64,000 nt of DNA from Mytilisepta virgata (GCA_028015205.1 CM051511.1:7006001-7070000); one strand, 5' to 3'. Positions 37,850-49,903 are shown, counted from the stretch's first letter. Numbers and translations: made by a program. Notes: a model not told the origin generated them from the sequence alone.

Positions 37850-39155
37850 TTGAATCATTATATTTATTAAACTTGCAAAATATATGATACTTCTTGAATA
37901 AAATACTCAAATATGCAATCTTAATGACATAACATAAAAATATTATTGACACATTTTCGATTGATGGTGCAAAATTTTGTCTATCCTGTTACCACATTTG
38001 TAAGATTTTTTTACTATCAACAGGAAAATGTGAAAAACGTATTATTATTTCTCAAAGGTACGTTAGTGGTGCTTCAGAAAACAATAACAGAATATTTAAT
38101 TTCTCTGCATTAACGGGATAAAAATATAACTTAATTTTGTGTCCTGAAAAAACTATCTAAAAATAGATTTTCAAATGCTGCAAAAATTGCTACAATTAAC
38201 GCAAAACCAACTGAAGCGCTTCCTTATATTCGGCTTATATTGGACTTTTGAATCAATCCATCACTTAGTTCTTTGATTACATATAATTTTAGTAAAACGC
38301 TATTTTATATGGTAACAGGAACGGACATCGAAGGTTTACATATACATATTTGTCTATCCTGTCTATGTTGGTGTAACAGAACAGACAGTAACAGGATAGA
38401 CAAAATTATATGTTTATTGATTCTATTGCAAAACAACAACTCCCCTTGCATAGTTGTTTATTTTTTCTTAAAGATATGTGGACTATCAAATGTTTCATTT
38501 CATTTTCAAATATTTCATAATGTCTACAGATACAGAGTTGTTTATTCTTATACTTAATCTGTGTATCCTGTTACTTTATTCAAGGTAACAGGATAGACAG
38601 TAACAGGATGGACAACATTATATGTTTATTGATTATATTTCGAAATAACAGCTCCCCTTGCATCGGTGTATGGTTTTTTCAGTTAGCGTTCTTTGTTTCC
38701 AAACAGTTAGTGACCCTTTTGAGAACGTATGGGTGCAGTAATGTATAAATTTGTTAGTAACATGATAGACATTTTAAAAGGGTACGCTATCAGTTTGACT
38801 TACTTTTCTGGTTATAACTTCGCTTCTGTTTCTTCTAACGTTCTATTGTTTTGGTTGTAATTTGGAAAATATTTGTACTTCTGATTTTATCATAGAAGAT
38901 ATTCGTATTTGCAGGCAAAAATTATTGCCCTGCAAATTTAGGGCCGGTAACAGGACAGACATGCATTTCATGGACGCCAGCATAATTTACTTTTTTATGA
39001 GCAGATATATATATATATATATATCTTCAAGACTTTACTTTCTTGTTAAAATTCAATTATATGCTATTCAAAAAAATAATTTTGCCGATTTGAAAACATA
39101 CAAAAAATCATTGAAAAATAATGTGCAAACATGGTTCTCTCAGTCAGGACACTCG
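37850..39155 (-). repeat. Dispersed 1.3-kb element, copy 2 (uninterrupted)
   Basis: Inverted relative of 2872-4900. About nine 15-bp motif sites are present: 37978-37992, 38313-38328 (decayed), 38373-38387, 38388-38402, 38560-38574, 38585-38599, 38600-38614, 38757-38771 and 38947-38961, plus a partial at 38351-38362. 38560-38574 and 38585-38599 form a 15-bp stem with a 10-base loop, as at 4141-4180 in copy 1. The site of the LINE insertion in copy 1 is intact here (38650-38665). Confidence 0.75.
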
Positions 39156-39159
39156 CAAA

Positions 39160-40060
39160 TTGCTCAATATTGAGCTTCAAAATCAATTTATTTTGGATTG
39201 CAAGGAGAAAATCGTTCTCATTCTAGATGTGCCGATTTGAAAAAATTGCGAACATTTGTTTAAGCACAAAAAAATAATGCCATTGTGTCTGAATATTTTT
39301 TTAACATAGGTGGACAGGAAAATGGACTTTTTTTGAAAATGACCCATTTACACTTTCGTCCACCATTACAGAAATTGACAAAAGGTTCCCGTACTTTTTG
39401 ACGTCACAAAGTAAAAAACTGACGTCACAGATTGAAATCCGATTGTTGCATGACGTCAAAGGTCATTGAGGAACAAAAATAGGGTCATTTGGGAACAAAA
39501 TCCAAAGGGTGAATTAATTCCCATACGAAAATAATTTTGTTTAATATCCGGACTGCGTGTGTAAACCAAATCATGTAAGTTCTGTTGTTTTAAGACTAAG
39601 CTAGTTGCATCTCATGGCCAACCATTAAACAAATTGAAAAGCCTTTACATGGAATGAGGTTAAAAGCAATGAAATACTGTAAAGAGTGTAATGACAGATA
39701 CAGCAATTTTTGAAAAGGGGGTCCCTTCAGGGGTTCTACTAAGAGAGAGAGAGGGGGGATCAAGTTCGGACCTGCATAATTTTGAACCCTGGATCCCAAT
39801 GTTGTACGAAGACTGGCAAGAGAGAGGAAGTCCAGCCTGATTTTGGCGGGCGTATTTTTTTAACAACCGGCATCGTCCCCAAGCGCACAAATACACACCT
39901 AAATAAACTGATTATTGACAAGTAATCCTATTGGTACTAGCAACAGTAGGAGGTAGACGCTTATTTATAAATTTACACATTAGCTTTTCTTGTGATGACC
40001 TGATCAACGATGGCTGTTGCAAGCATGCAGGATCTCAGTCCACCGGATGTTTGTTTCTAT
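39160..40060. other. Non-coding, no recognisable gene
   Basis: This includes three 'gacgtca' sites at 39399-39460. The frames of 67-78 residues on the minus strand (39596-39896) overlap each other and have no family features. Confidence 0.4.
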
Positions 40061-40065
40061 TAACA

Positions 40066-40450
40066 GCATATCGTTACTGTTTGAACTAGCTAACAACATA
40101 CTTTATCATACTGTACAGTACATACAGTATACTTTGTTACTACTCCAGTAAGCCTAACAGTACTAATAATTTTCTTATTAAAGAAGTAAATAAGTATTGG
40201 ATAGGTGATTATTGCAAGGGTTGGAGTTTAACTAGCATTCTATTTAAAAAATTATTCATCGATTCGCAAATCGACGAATTGTGCACATCTTGTGCTTCAA
40301 AATTGGTAGCAAAGAATTTGGCTGTTATAAGTGGCCTTATTTTATTTTTATTTATTTATTTATTTTTTTTTTTTGTTGAAATTTGAAATCCACGAAATTA
40401 AGAACCCACGAATTTGTCTTTTTGCCCAGATCCACGAAAATTGATGTCAT
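40066..40450 (-). repeat. Dispersed repeat, inverted partner of 32820-33330
   Basis: Reverse-complement match to 33180-33325 ('atcgttactgtttgaactag', 'cagtatactttgttactact') and further scattered similarity. A short (CGG)n run follows at 40829-40850. Confidence 0.7.
40259..40330 (-). repeat. Short interspersed repeat ('gtgcacatcttgtgc' family)
   Basis: 'cgaattgtgcacatcttgtg' followed by 'cttcaaaattggtagcaaag' recurs, in one orientation or the other, at about 42130-42330, 45612-45810, 45955-45995, 54570-54700 and 54880-54950. The longer copies add 'atgttgaaa(g/a)cc', 'aatataatccaaaa' and 'gatactccttagtttt'. Confidence 0.7.
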
Positions 40451-40889
40451 CGAAAATAACTGAATTAGCAGTATTTATCTCTAACAGGTACACATGTAAC
40501 AGAAACTTTCATTTCGCAGAAAATGGTACAAGTTGAAACCAGTGCTTTCGTGAGAAAATACTCGCACTTTAGTTTTGTTGATCAGAAAAGGTTTTCCCCG
40601 TTGATCGATGCTTCGCGATGACTGGAGTAAACCATCGCATTTATTGTATCTTTGCTTAAAATATAACGCCCTAGAAGTTCAAAAAATAATATTATTAAGT
40701 TATGGTAATTAAACGCGATATGTTACGATCTCATTCTGGAATATAATCTACAAAATTGGTATCCGTAACGTCATTATTGTCGAGCCTGCGCCTGAAGTCA
40801 CAGAAAGCTCGACATAGGGATAGTGATCCGGCGGCGGCGGCGGCGGCAGCGGCGTTAACTAACTTCTTAAAAGCTTTATATTTTAGAAG

Positions 40890-41420
40890 GTGGAAGACCT
40901 GGATGCTTTATGGTTTGTATATAGATGCCTTATGTTACGAAGTTTCTGTCTGCCATATGTACATTGTCCTTGACCTCATTTTCATGGTTCATTGACTACT
41001 TGAAAAAAAAGTTAAGATTTTTTGTAATGTTAATTTCTCTCTTATTATGAGTAACAGGATAACTGTATTTGGTATGTGCGTACCTTACAAGGTCGTCATC
41101 CCCGTCAGACAGTTTTCAATTGACCTCGACCCCATTTCAGGGATCAGTGAACAAGGTTAAGTTTTGGTGGTCACGTCCATATCTCAGATACTATAAGCAA
41201 TAGGTCTAGTATATTTGGTGTATGGAAGGATTGTAAGGTGTACATGTCCACCTGGCAGGTGTCATCTGACCTTGACCTCATTTTCATGGTTCAGTGGTTA
41301 TAGTTAAGTTTTTGTGTTTTGGTCTGTTTTTCGAATACTGTATGCAATATTGATATCTGATAGCATTTACTTTCATTAGAAATACACGACAGGCGAGACA
41401 TTTTGTGTGTCCAATCTTGT
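40890..41420. repeat. Tandem array, ~150-bp unit
   Basis: Three degenerate units carry 'ccttgacctcattttcatgg', 'ttcagtggttatagttaag' and 'tttggtgtatggaaggattg'. Non-coding. Confidence 0.7.
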
Positions 41421-41679
41421 TATGTTATATTTACTATTTGGCAACATGTGTGTGTCTGAATTTATTATACACATGTGTCTGCGTCATTTACTAAAACTCA
41501 ATGAACATATAAGCCGTTGAAAATATTTATTTGTAAGAGATTTACAATCATTTGACATTTCACATAGTCTTGACATGCTTTATGAAGATACTTATCGTAA
41601 TTTACCCATAATGCATATTGTTCATGGTAAAAATTTGCTGTTTATAGTAAAAACTGAACTTGTCGTGTCGCAGATTGCA

Positions 41680-42020
41680 TAGGGTGGTGTTTAGATCCAT
41701 CAAATTCGTAAACGAAGTCCATATACGTTCATCTACGAGCAGTAAAATCGGATAATCACAAATAGCAACAATCGTTGTGGATTAGACAGTGTATACCCAT
41801 CCTGGGTTCTTTGTGTTCTTCGGGTTAACAAAGAGCTTTGTAGTTTTTTTTTCAAAGTTCCGATCGTTTAAACGTTATTTGGTACGATAATGTAGTACAT
41901 GATTCGTTTTCACGTATGTTTCTTTTGAATAGTTTTCTACTCTTCAAGTTTCTACAAGCCCCTTCAAGGTTGTGCATTTGTGTAGGACAGAGCCACATGT
42001 ACCATGGCGCATGTTTGACA
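41680..42020 (+). repeat. Dispersed repeat shared with 57380-58070
   Basis: 'aacaatcgttgtggatta', 'gggttaacaaagagctttg', 'ctactcttcaagtttctac' and 'gtgtaggacagagc' recur in the same order just downstream of the glycosyltransferase-like exon (57795-58050). There a foldback element has been added. Confidence 0.65.
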
Positions 42021-42965
42021 ACAAAACTTTTGCCAAGTTTGAACGACGGGAAGGTATTATTTCCTTTGGTACAATTTAAATTGAGGCTGTTGAAAGCCGA
42101 TCCTCTCGAAATAACAAGGATACAGGGTATTGTACTAATTTTGATGCATAAGATTTGCACATTTCGATGTCATTTGTTCTTAAAGTCTAAAATGTTGAAA
42201 GCCAAAATAATAACCCAAAACGTTGAAGGGCAACTTCAAATGTCAAAATGACCAAAAAAAAAAAAAAACAAAAAAAAAAAGAGTGAAGCCAAAACCATCT
42301 GTACACAGAGCTGTGCATGAAGGAGATACTCCTTAGTTTTCGAAAAAATTAAAATTGTATAAGAATAAATTTCACTAGAAATTGAGCTGTTGATTCCCTA
42401 AATACTTGGAGTCCACAAGCAGGGGTATTGATTTTCAATAAGACAGCTGGTGTATGCATGTGGACTTTTTGGGTATACAAGTTCCATAAGGCGGAATAAT
42501 ATTTAATGGCAAAATCGTGTTTTTCGATACCGATAGGGTTATCTTCCTTTTCCCGTATACCTCATATTGTATACTACCAAAATAACCAAAAGTTCTTCAT
42601 TTCAATGAGATAAACATAGAATTCAAATGTAATTTAAACGATTTTTCCAGTGTACAAACGCATATATGTATATGTATATATATAGGATGGCTCATCAAGT
42701 ATATGTACATACATCGGTTTATTTTTACTACATGTACTTATCGATGAGAATAATCGATTTAAAGCTTTCAATGAAATAAAACAACCATAATACAAATGAA
42801 TTTCAGAGTTTAAATATTTCAAAAAATAACGTTCAAAACAATTGCAATTATATCTCGAGTACCAAACCCCAACCCTCACACCGGCCATCGCCTCAATGGA
42901 ATGCTCGGCCTGTGATCATGTTGACGATGAATAGATCATGACAGCTAAGACAAACCAGAGTCTTC

Positions 42966-44400
42966 CAGGAGCCTGTATCGCTCACCTGATAGTGCATTGC
43001 CTATTACATATAGCAACTAGTCCCCACAGGGTTAAAAGTTGGCTGTGGTGGCCATCTTGGTTGATAGTTTGGGTTAACGGACACAATTCTGAAAGAAGAC
43101 AATCTAAGGACAATTGCTGCCAAGTCTAGTTCTAATTGGCTCAGTTGTTTCAGACAAAAAGATTATTTAAATAATTTTCCCATAGGGGCCCATGTAAAAA
43201 CTCAGTTTGACTGTGGCGGCCATCTTGGTTGATATTCTAGGTCATTGGACATATTTCTGAAAGATGACCATCTACGGACCATAGCTGTCAAGTCCGGTTC
43301 CAATTGGCTCAGTAGTTTCAGATCAAAAGATTTTTCAATGAATTTTCCCATAGGGTCCAATGTTAAATTATGTTTGGCTATGGCGGCCATCTTGGTTGAT
43401 CGTCCGGTTCGTCGGACACAATTCTGAAAGAGGACCATCTAAGGACCATTGCTACTAAGTTTGGTTGCAATTGGTTGCGTAGTTTCAGACAAGAAGATTT
43501 TTAAATGAATTTCCCATAAATGGGGTCCTATGTTAAACTAAGTTGGACTGTGGCGGCCATCTTGGTCGATCCTACGGTTCATCGGACACAGTTCTGAAAG
43601 AGGACTATCTTAGGACCATTGCTGCTAAGTTTGGTTGCAACTGGCTTAATAGTTCCAGACAAGAATATTTAAAAATGAATTTCGCATCGGGTCCTATGTT
43701 AAACTAAGTTCGGCTGTGGCGGCCATCTTTGTTGACCGTCCGGTTCATCGGACATGATTCTGAAAGAAGACCATCCAAGGACAATTGATGGTAAGTTTGG
43801 TTGCAATTGGCTCAGTAGTTTCAGACAAGAATATTTTTAAATGAAATTCCCATATATGGGGTCATATGTTAAACTAAGTTCGGCTTTGGCGGCCATCTTT
43901 GTTTATCGTCCGGTTCATCGCACACATTTCTGAAAGAGCATCATCTAAGGACCATTGCTGCTAAGTTTGTTTCCAGTTGGCTCAGTAGTTTCAGACAAGA
44001 AGATTTTTAAATGATTTTCCACCTATGTTAAACTAAGTTCTGCTGTGGCGGCCATCTTGTTCAGATGTCGGGACCATCGGACACAAATTTTGAAGCGGAC
44101 TACCCAAGGATCATTTCAGCAAAGTTTGGTTGAGATTGGCATAGTAGCTTCAGAGGAGAAGATTTTAAAATTTTGACTCCCTTTTTTCTCTTTTTAGCTT
44201 GGCAACCATCTTGGTCGAAGGTCGGAGACACCGGACACAAATTTGGAAGGGGACAACCCAAGGATCATTCCACCAAAGTTTGGTCACAACTGCCCCAGTA
44301 GTTTCTGAGGAGAAGATCAAAATGTGTATTGTGGACGACGAACGACGGACGACAGACGACAGACGACGGACGACGTACACCAAGTGATGAGAATAGCGTG
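42966..44400. mobile_element. Tandem-repeat element inserted in the 3' flank of gene C
   Basis: About eight units of about 165 bp, each with 'ggcggccatcttggt', 'ggttcatcggacaca', 'tctgaaagaggaccatc' and 'ctcagtagtttcagac', run from 43010 to 44290. The left end has 'ctgtatcgctcacctgat' and the right end 'gacgacggacgacgtacac' and 'gtgggctaaaaag'. The flanks (42690-42965 and 44400-44756) are contiguous in the matching flank of gene B, so this block is a later insertion. The layout (short ends around a core of about 160-bp repeats) resembles bivalve pearl/HINE-type elements. Confidence 0.7.
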
Positions 44401-44756
44401 GGCTAAAAAGTGTAAAGAAACAAGTCGCTTGGATGAAATTTAAATATATAAACAGTGGTATAACAAGTGTTTACATGTATCAAAGTATACGTAGCATTGA
44501 AAAAAATGAGAACAAAGCAGACCTAAAATAAATTATTGTATTTTTGACGAGATTCTTTTTTCTTTAAACGGTCAAAATTTTCCAAATGTAGCGGCATATG
44601 AAACATAACTTTTATATCCTAATTCAATCTTGGTCGACGGTTATTTCGACCAAATCATACACATATTACCGTCCTGTTTCTTTACGTGATACTGTTAATA
44701 TTTAATATTCTCTAAAAACGGTAAGTGAAAACTTGCAAAGGTCACTTTATAACGCT

Positions 44757-45514
44757 TTAGACCATAGAGAACAAGGATGAATGTCCGGTGTGTTTCATCT
44801 GCTCAACCGTCTAAAATGAGAAAAAAAACAACATGTAACCTACAATAAAACTGAATAATCCAAAACAACTTCAAAATACGTTTTACATGATGAATGCTTC
44901 AAACGACCTGTTATCAATTGAAAGTGATAATCAGAAATCATACATGTATCATACTACCTTTCCTCTGCTTATGTCTGCTTAAGTGTTTGTACTGAGAAGT
45001 CAGAAGACTTTTATCTTAAAAACACAAAAGGTTAACGAAAAAGGAAATTATCAAAAACTCACTATTTGAGAAGACACCGAGGACTTCTGACAAGCAGCAG
45101 GAATGTTAAATACAGTGGCATTCTTAATTCCAGTAGTTAGTCCAACAAAACCTATGTTTCTTATAGAATTCTTGGTGGCAATGAATTCTCCCATTGGAAC
45201 GCACCCATTCTTTGCCACAGACAATGTGATATACATCCCATGGTACATGAAGGAGTACATATGAATATCGATCTTCATGTTATCGATTCCTGTATATGTT
45301 GACAAAGTCAAATTGGCACCTTCTAAAAAAACAAAAAAATGACTCTTTTATAAAGTTTTACTTAGCACGTTTAAGTAATGACAAAAACAATTGGGATGAT
45401 GGTGTTGTTGTACACCATAAGGACATTGCTAAACACTGAAGCAATTTACTGCGGCGCTAGTCACAGACGTCAAAGGGTCATTTTGCGTATTGAATTAAGC
45501 AATAGGATGTCAAA

Positions 45515-45610
<96 letters not shown>

Positions 45611-48600
45611 GTTGATACCAATTTTGATGTGCACATTTCGTCGATTTACGGCTCATCAGTTGTGGTCGATGCCTAAAATGTTGAAAACCAAAAATATAAT
45701 CCAAAAAGTTGAAGAGCAAATATAAAAATATCAAAATGACCGAAAAGATGAAGAAAAAACCACCAAAGAAGGACAGATCTGTAAACAAGGGTGATACTCC
45801 TTAGTTTTTACCAAATTTACAATTTTGGAACAGTAAATTGAAAGTATCAATGTTGGGCTAGTATCGAAATACATTGTACTAGCAACTGTGCAGATGATAC
45901 CCTCGGCGCTTGGAGTCCACCAGTAACGGTATCTACTAAGTGGTATGAATAAATTCTTTGGTACCAATTTTGATGCACAAGACGTGCGCATCTCTCGTAA
46001 AAAAATATTTGGCACGACGGGTTATCCGTGGTAAAATCAATATAAATGCATGCCTTCACGAATTATTTCTTAACTAATTTATATTTATTACGCACAAGTT
46101 TACGTACCTGGAATACATGTCATCTGCTTTATCGACAGTGGAGAAACGGTACATTTACCGTTTACAATAGTGTACTGCTTTCCCTAAAATATAATAATAT
46201 TAAACCTATCACATTTATTTCTGTATGGTTTATAGAGAAATAGTCCGTTTCAAACTACTATGTTTCCCCCATACCTCGGCAAATGATTTCTTAATGGAAA
46301 GTATATTTGTGGGCTTTTTTCACAATTCTGTATATTTTAAATAGCAATAAGCTATAGCTAAAAGTCAAATAGATAAAACTCTTGGAAAGAAAACAAATGC
46401 ATAATCTGCGAGGGCACATTTGTTTGTGGTGACGTTATATTTTACGAAAAAATCAATGAATTGCACACACGAAATGTGAAATACGCTCTTATAAAATATT
46501 TAATGCACTGCACTTGTGGAAAAGAGAATAAAAGAAACACATAAAAACGACTTGAAGTAAGACACACAGTAGTCCATATTTTCAAATATTGCGGGGAACC
46601 AAGTGATTTCGAAATACGATCATCTAGACAATTGTACATACACATGTAAATGCATGTTTATGATGCATGACATACAAAATATAGTTCCGACCCATGAACT
46701 GAATCCCGGCAAGTTTGTCATTGGTGTAGAATATAGTGCGAAAAATTCCCAATTAGAAACAAGAATTGCATACGACATCCATTTTGAAATGCAGAATCTT
46801 TATAGAAGACCTCAGAAACATCCAGAGGAGATGATTTTTCAAATTTCATCCAATCAGAAAAAAGAATTGCCCATGGCGGCCATGTTTTTCGCCAAATCAA
46901 TACAAAATGAGGAATATTTGTACAGGACCTCACAAACATCATTTGTATTAACTTACAAATCATTTGTACTTGCAGTTTCAGAGGAGATGATTTTTTAAGT
47001 TTCAGCCAATCAGAAACAATAATTGCCTATGGCGGCCATTTTTTTCGTCCAATCAAAATGAAATGTGGACTTTTCATTGAGGACCGTACATCATTCTTGT
47101 AAAGTTTGGTTCCAATTGGCCCAGTAGTTTCAGAGGAGATGATCAAAATCTGGAATGTTAACGACGACGACGACGGACGGGCGGACGACGGACGCAAAGT
47201 GATGGCAATGGCGCACATGGCTTTGCCAGGTGAGCTAAAAATGAAATGTAATAAAATAATTATATCATTTTACTGTCGTGCATATCGTGTTTTATGAACC
47301 ACTTAAAGCAGAAGTGCACGTGACAATTTGCCTTTTGCAATATTCTTGTTAAGACTAATAAGTGGTGCATAAAACATGGTATTGCCCTCAGTGAAGTTAC
47401 ATTATTGTATATTATTTCATATCAGAGAAAATTTAGTTGTTTTTATTGGTTGAAACATGGTCATGTGGTATTTATTAATCTGCGTTAAAATGCCAAGTAG
47501 ACATTATCATGATAATGCCCGTGGGCATTACCACACGGTATTGCCTGCTTGCAATACAGAGTGACGTCCCCTTTTAAAACGCAAACGTGATGCAGCAGTT
47601 GTTAATTAAATTCTAGACATTTCTAGATGAAATTTTGGTTTCAATGAAATAAAAAAAACAATACTTGCTTAAATAGTATTGTTGTAATATTATATAACAG
47701 GGTGCCTTTTTATGTACTTAGTAGGTAAGCATATTTCGAATAATAAATTCTTGTCAGTAATGCTTGAAGTTGAAAAAACAAAATACTAGTATATGGGTAA
47801 TTTCCATGAATGTACAATATACCACCATAGCACCAAAAGTAATGACAGAAACATAAACACATATCCAGAGGTCACCATGAGGTCTTCAACTAACATGTAC
47901 ATATAAGGAGCCCACACCTAGCAGATTTATATTTTTCAATGAAATAAACACAATAGTTGCTTATATAGAGGGCATTATCATGATAAATTGACTGCCCTTG
48001 GGACATATATTGCCTTCAACATTGATTATGCCCTCGCCTGCGGCTCGGGCATTATCAATGTTTCAGGCAATATCAATCCCTTTGTGCAGTCATTATATCA
48101 TGATAATGCCCTCTATATAAGCAAATATCGTATAATTATAGTAGAGCATCGAAGTATTCCATGTAGAATGATACCAACGATATTGCACTCCTTGCATTAT
48201 TGCCGTAAAAAATTGATGTTATTGATGTAGTAAATAGACTTATTTGACATTTGCTTGTTTACCTATGTTATTAACATTTTGACAGATATCAATTTAAAGT
48301 AAATTATTGGGACATGAGTGGATTTCTATTTAAGTGGGGTGTAAATATCATGATCAGAGAACTCAATTAAATTAAGTACGCTATGTGTGACCGACACACC
48401 TATACCATTAACGTGAGTTGCAAACAGCACAAACAACAATAAATTAAACAACTTGTGAAATATTGGAAGCATAATGATATTATTTTGAGAAGTTTTTTGT
48501 CTTATAGATTTGTAACAGTAGAGCATGATTACTATACCGCATCAGCCGGGAATCGAATCTCGAACCTTTGTTGTAGTAGCCTAGCTACCGCTCTACCAAC

Positions 48601-49591
48601 TTATCTAAATGTGTGGTAGCTATTTTTTGGAGACGAATCGTGTTACATAGCTAATTTTACTTACATTGCCATAATCCATTAAAACTTGTTCATTAATAGA
48701 ACGTCCCATTACATGCGCAGTTCCATCCGAATATGACTTATGATTTTTCGCATCATATGAGAATCTGAACAATGCCTAGAAAGGAATAACACGCAATAAA
48801 CAGTGTATAGAGCTTGCATTGGTTATGCTTTTTTTTAAATTACTGGATTACGGAGCAACCATTTGATTTTAGGGGGGAGGCGGTGCTAGGATCAAATGTT
48901 TGATCCTGCCAATTTTTTCGTCGAAATTTTGGTCCTGGAAATCTTTTTCGGCCTGAATTTTTATTTTCATTTAAACGAAAAATTTCCTGATCGACACAGG
49001 TCCTGCATGTATTTTTCAGACCTAAAGTAACCCTGTCTGTTTATTTTGCCCAAAATTCTGGGCCTGCCTTTTTATTTCAAATTTGATCCTAGCACCCACC
49101 CCGCCACCCCCCCCCCCCCCCCCCCCTTTCCTCTCCTAAAAATCAAATGGTATAACATTTATGTTCAAAATGTTATGTTTTTATGTTGTAACATATACAA
49201 AACTATGGAAATTTGTATGTTCATAAAACCTTACTCTGACAATTAAGAGGAATTATTACCTATCGCTGTTTCATGTTATTTATTATTTGATTAGTTGTCC
49301 CAAATACATTAAAACTAGCAGTTTGACACATTTCCATCCACGTTTTGAACTTTCAGCCATTTTGATTGTCATCAAAAAAGTTAAATGCAACTATGAATCG
49401 GGTAAGTACAGAAAAATAAAATTTAAGTCTACAACACAATGACATACCGTAACCGCACTCCCTTTTCCGTCGATTTCTTGTCCTATAGACATCCCTTCTA
49501 ACCCCTCAAATTGAGAAGGAAAACAGCAACTGTAGGAATAAGCGATTTGTGCCGCTAAAGCAAAAATAGTCATGAGAGTTCTTCGATTCAT
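44757..49591 (-). CDS. EPDR: Ependymin-related secreted protein, gene C
   Basis: Five coding exons on the minus strand: 49448-49591, 48665-48775, 46108-46183, 45063-45322 and 44757-44810, each the same length as its partner in gene B (144, 111, 76, 260 and 54 nt), giving 214 residues. It has the signal peptide [21 protein letters not shown], then [25 protein letters not shown]...[14 protein letters not shown], the sequon in [14 protein letters not shown] and the C-terminus HSSLFSMV. An in-frame ATG seven codons upstream (MEKQTAN) exists, but the Met aligned with gene B directly precedes the signal peptide, so I use it. All reading frames are open, so both B and C look functional. The introns carry an (AT)n array, a tRNA-like SINE, a foldback element and array repeats. 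Confidence 0.93.
45519..45609. repeat. (AT)n microsatellite, ~90 bp
   Basis: An uninterrupted AT run in intron 3 of gene C. The matching place in gene B (about 22045-22065, after 'tcaaagcacatac') has only a few imperfect AT steps, so it expanded after the duplication. Confidence 0.95.
46690..47240. repeat. Tandem-repeat element, 'ggcggccat' type
   Basis: About three units have 'ttcagaggagatgat', 'tttcatccaatcagaaa' and 'gcccatggcggccat'. The end has 'ggttccaattggcccagtag' and 'gacgacggacgcaaagtgat', then 'gccaggtgagctaaaaat'. It lies in intron 2 of gene C. The 131-residue frame here is repeat-derived. Confidence 0.7.
47957..48124. repeat. Foldback hairpin, ~75-bp arms
   Basis: The ends 'ttgcttatatagagggcatt' and 'aatgccctctatataagcaa' are exact reverse complements. 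The arms continue with few mismatches to a GC-rich loop near 48034-48048. Related sequence ('cattatcatgataatgcccg') occurs at 47500-47522. It lies in intron 2 of gene C. Confidence 0.85.
48530..48609 (-). mobile_element. tRNA-like SINE head in intron 2 of gene C
   Basis: On the minus strand 'aagttggtagagcggtagct' (A-box region) and 'gagattcgattcccggc' (B-box region) resemble a tRNA gene, but the acceptor stem does not pair. It is followed by 'taatcatgctctactgttac', matching the gene B relic at 26296-26372. A functional tRNA gene is unlikely. Confidence 0.6.
49107..49126. repeat. Poly-C tract (20)
   Basis: Twenty C in intron 1 of gene C. A C15 run lies in intron 1 of gene B (27465-27479) in similar surroundings. 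Confidence 0.9.
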
Positions 49592-49657
49592 GTTTGCAGT
49601 CTGTTTTTCCAAACTAAAGATTTCCTTGTACTGTATCTTGAGATTCTCTTGTCATAT

Positions 49658-49666
49658 CTATTTATA
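49658..49666 (-). promoter_or_regulatory. Candidate TATA box of gene C
   Basis: TATAAATAG on the minus strand, 67 bases upstream of the chosen start codon, conserved with gene B (27856-27864). Confidence 0.55.
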
Positions 49667-49903
49667 TACACTGACGCGGATCGATATTAATTGTACATAA
49701 TTTTTGAACCTATATGTAGAACCGTACACAGTTGTTCAAGGTGAAAGAAATACGAACTATAAATAAAACATTTTCAATTTTTAAAAGGTTGAAAATCAAG
49801 TATAAATTTAGCAATTCGATTAATTTTTACATTGCAGTGGTGTATACAATCTACTTAATTCATAGAATATACTGTAATCCGCAAAGAAAAAGTTATTTTT
49901 TAG

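Noticed and set aside
38273..39173. Pair of ~100-residue frames similar to frames at 2965-4479
   Set aside because: The similarity reflects the duplicated non-coding element; the frames differ in length and their ends are not conserved.
45378..45788. Frames with long alternating Ile-Tyr runs on both strands
   Set aside because: Translation of the (AT)n microsatellite.
46603..46998. 131-residue plus-strand frame
   Set aside because: Entirely within a tandem-repeat element; repeated peptide blocks mirror the DNA units.
48535..48609. Possible functional tRNA gene
   Set aside because: A- and B-box regions are good, but the acceptor arm does not pair, and a homologous decayed copy lies at the same intron position in gene B. 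Better explained as a SINE head.
49592..49612. Upstream in-frame ATG of gene C (MEKQTAN)
   Set aside because: It would put seven residues ahead of the signal peptide; gene B has no ATG there and aligns from the next Met.
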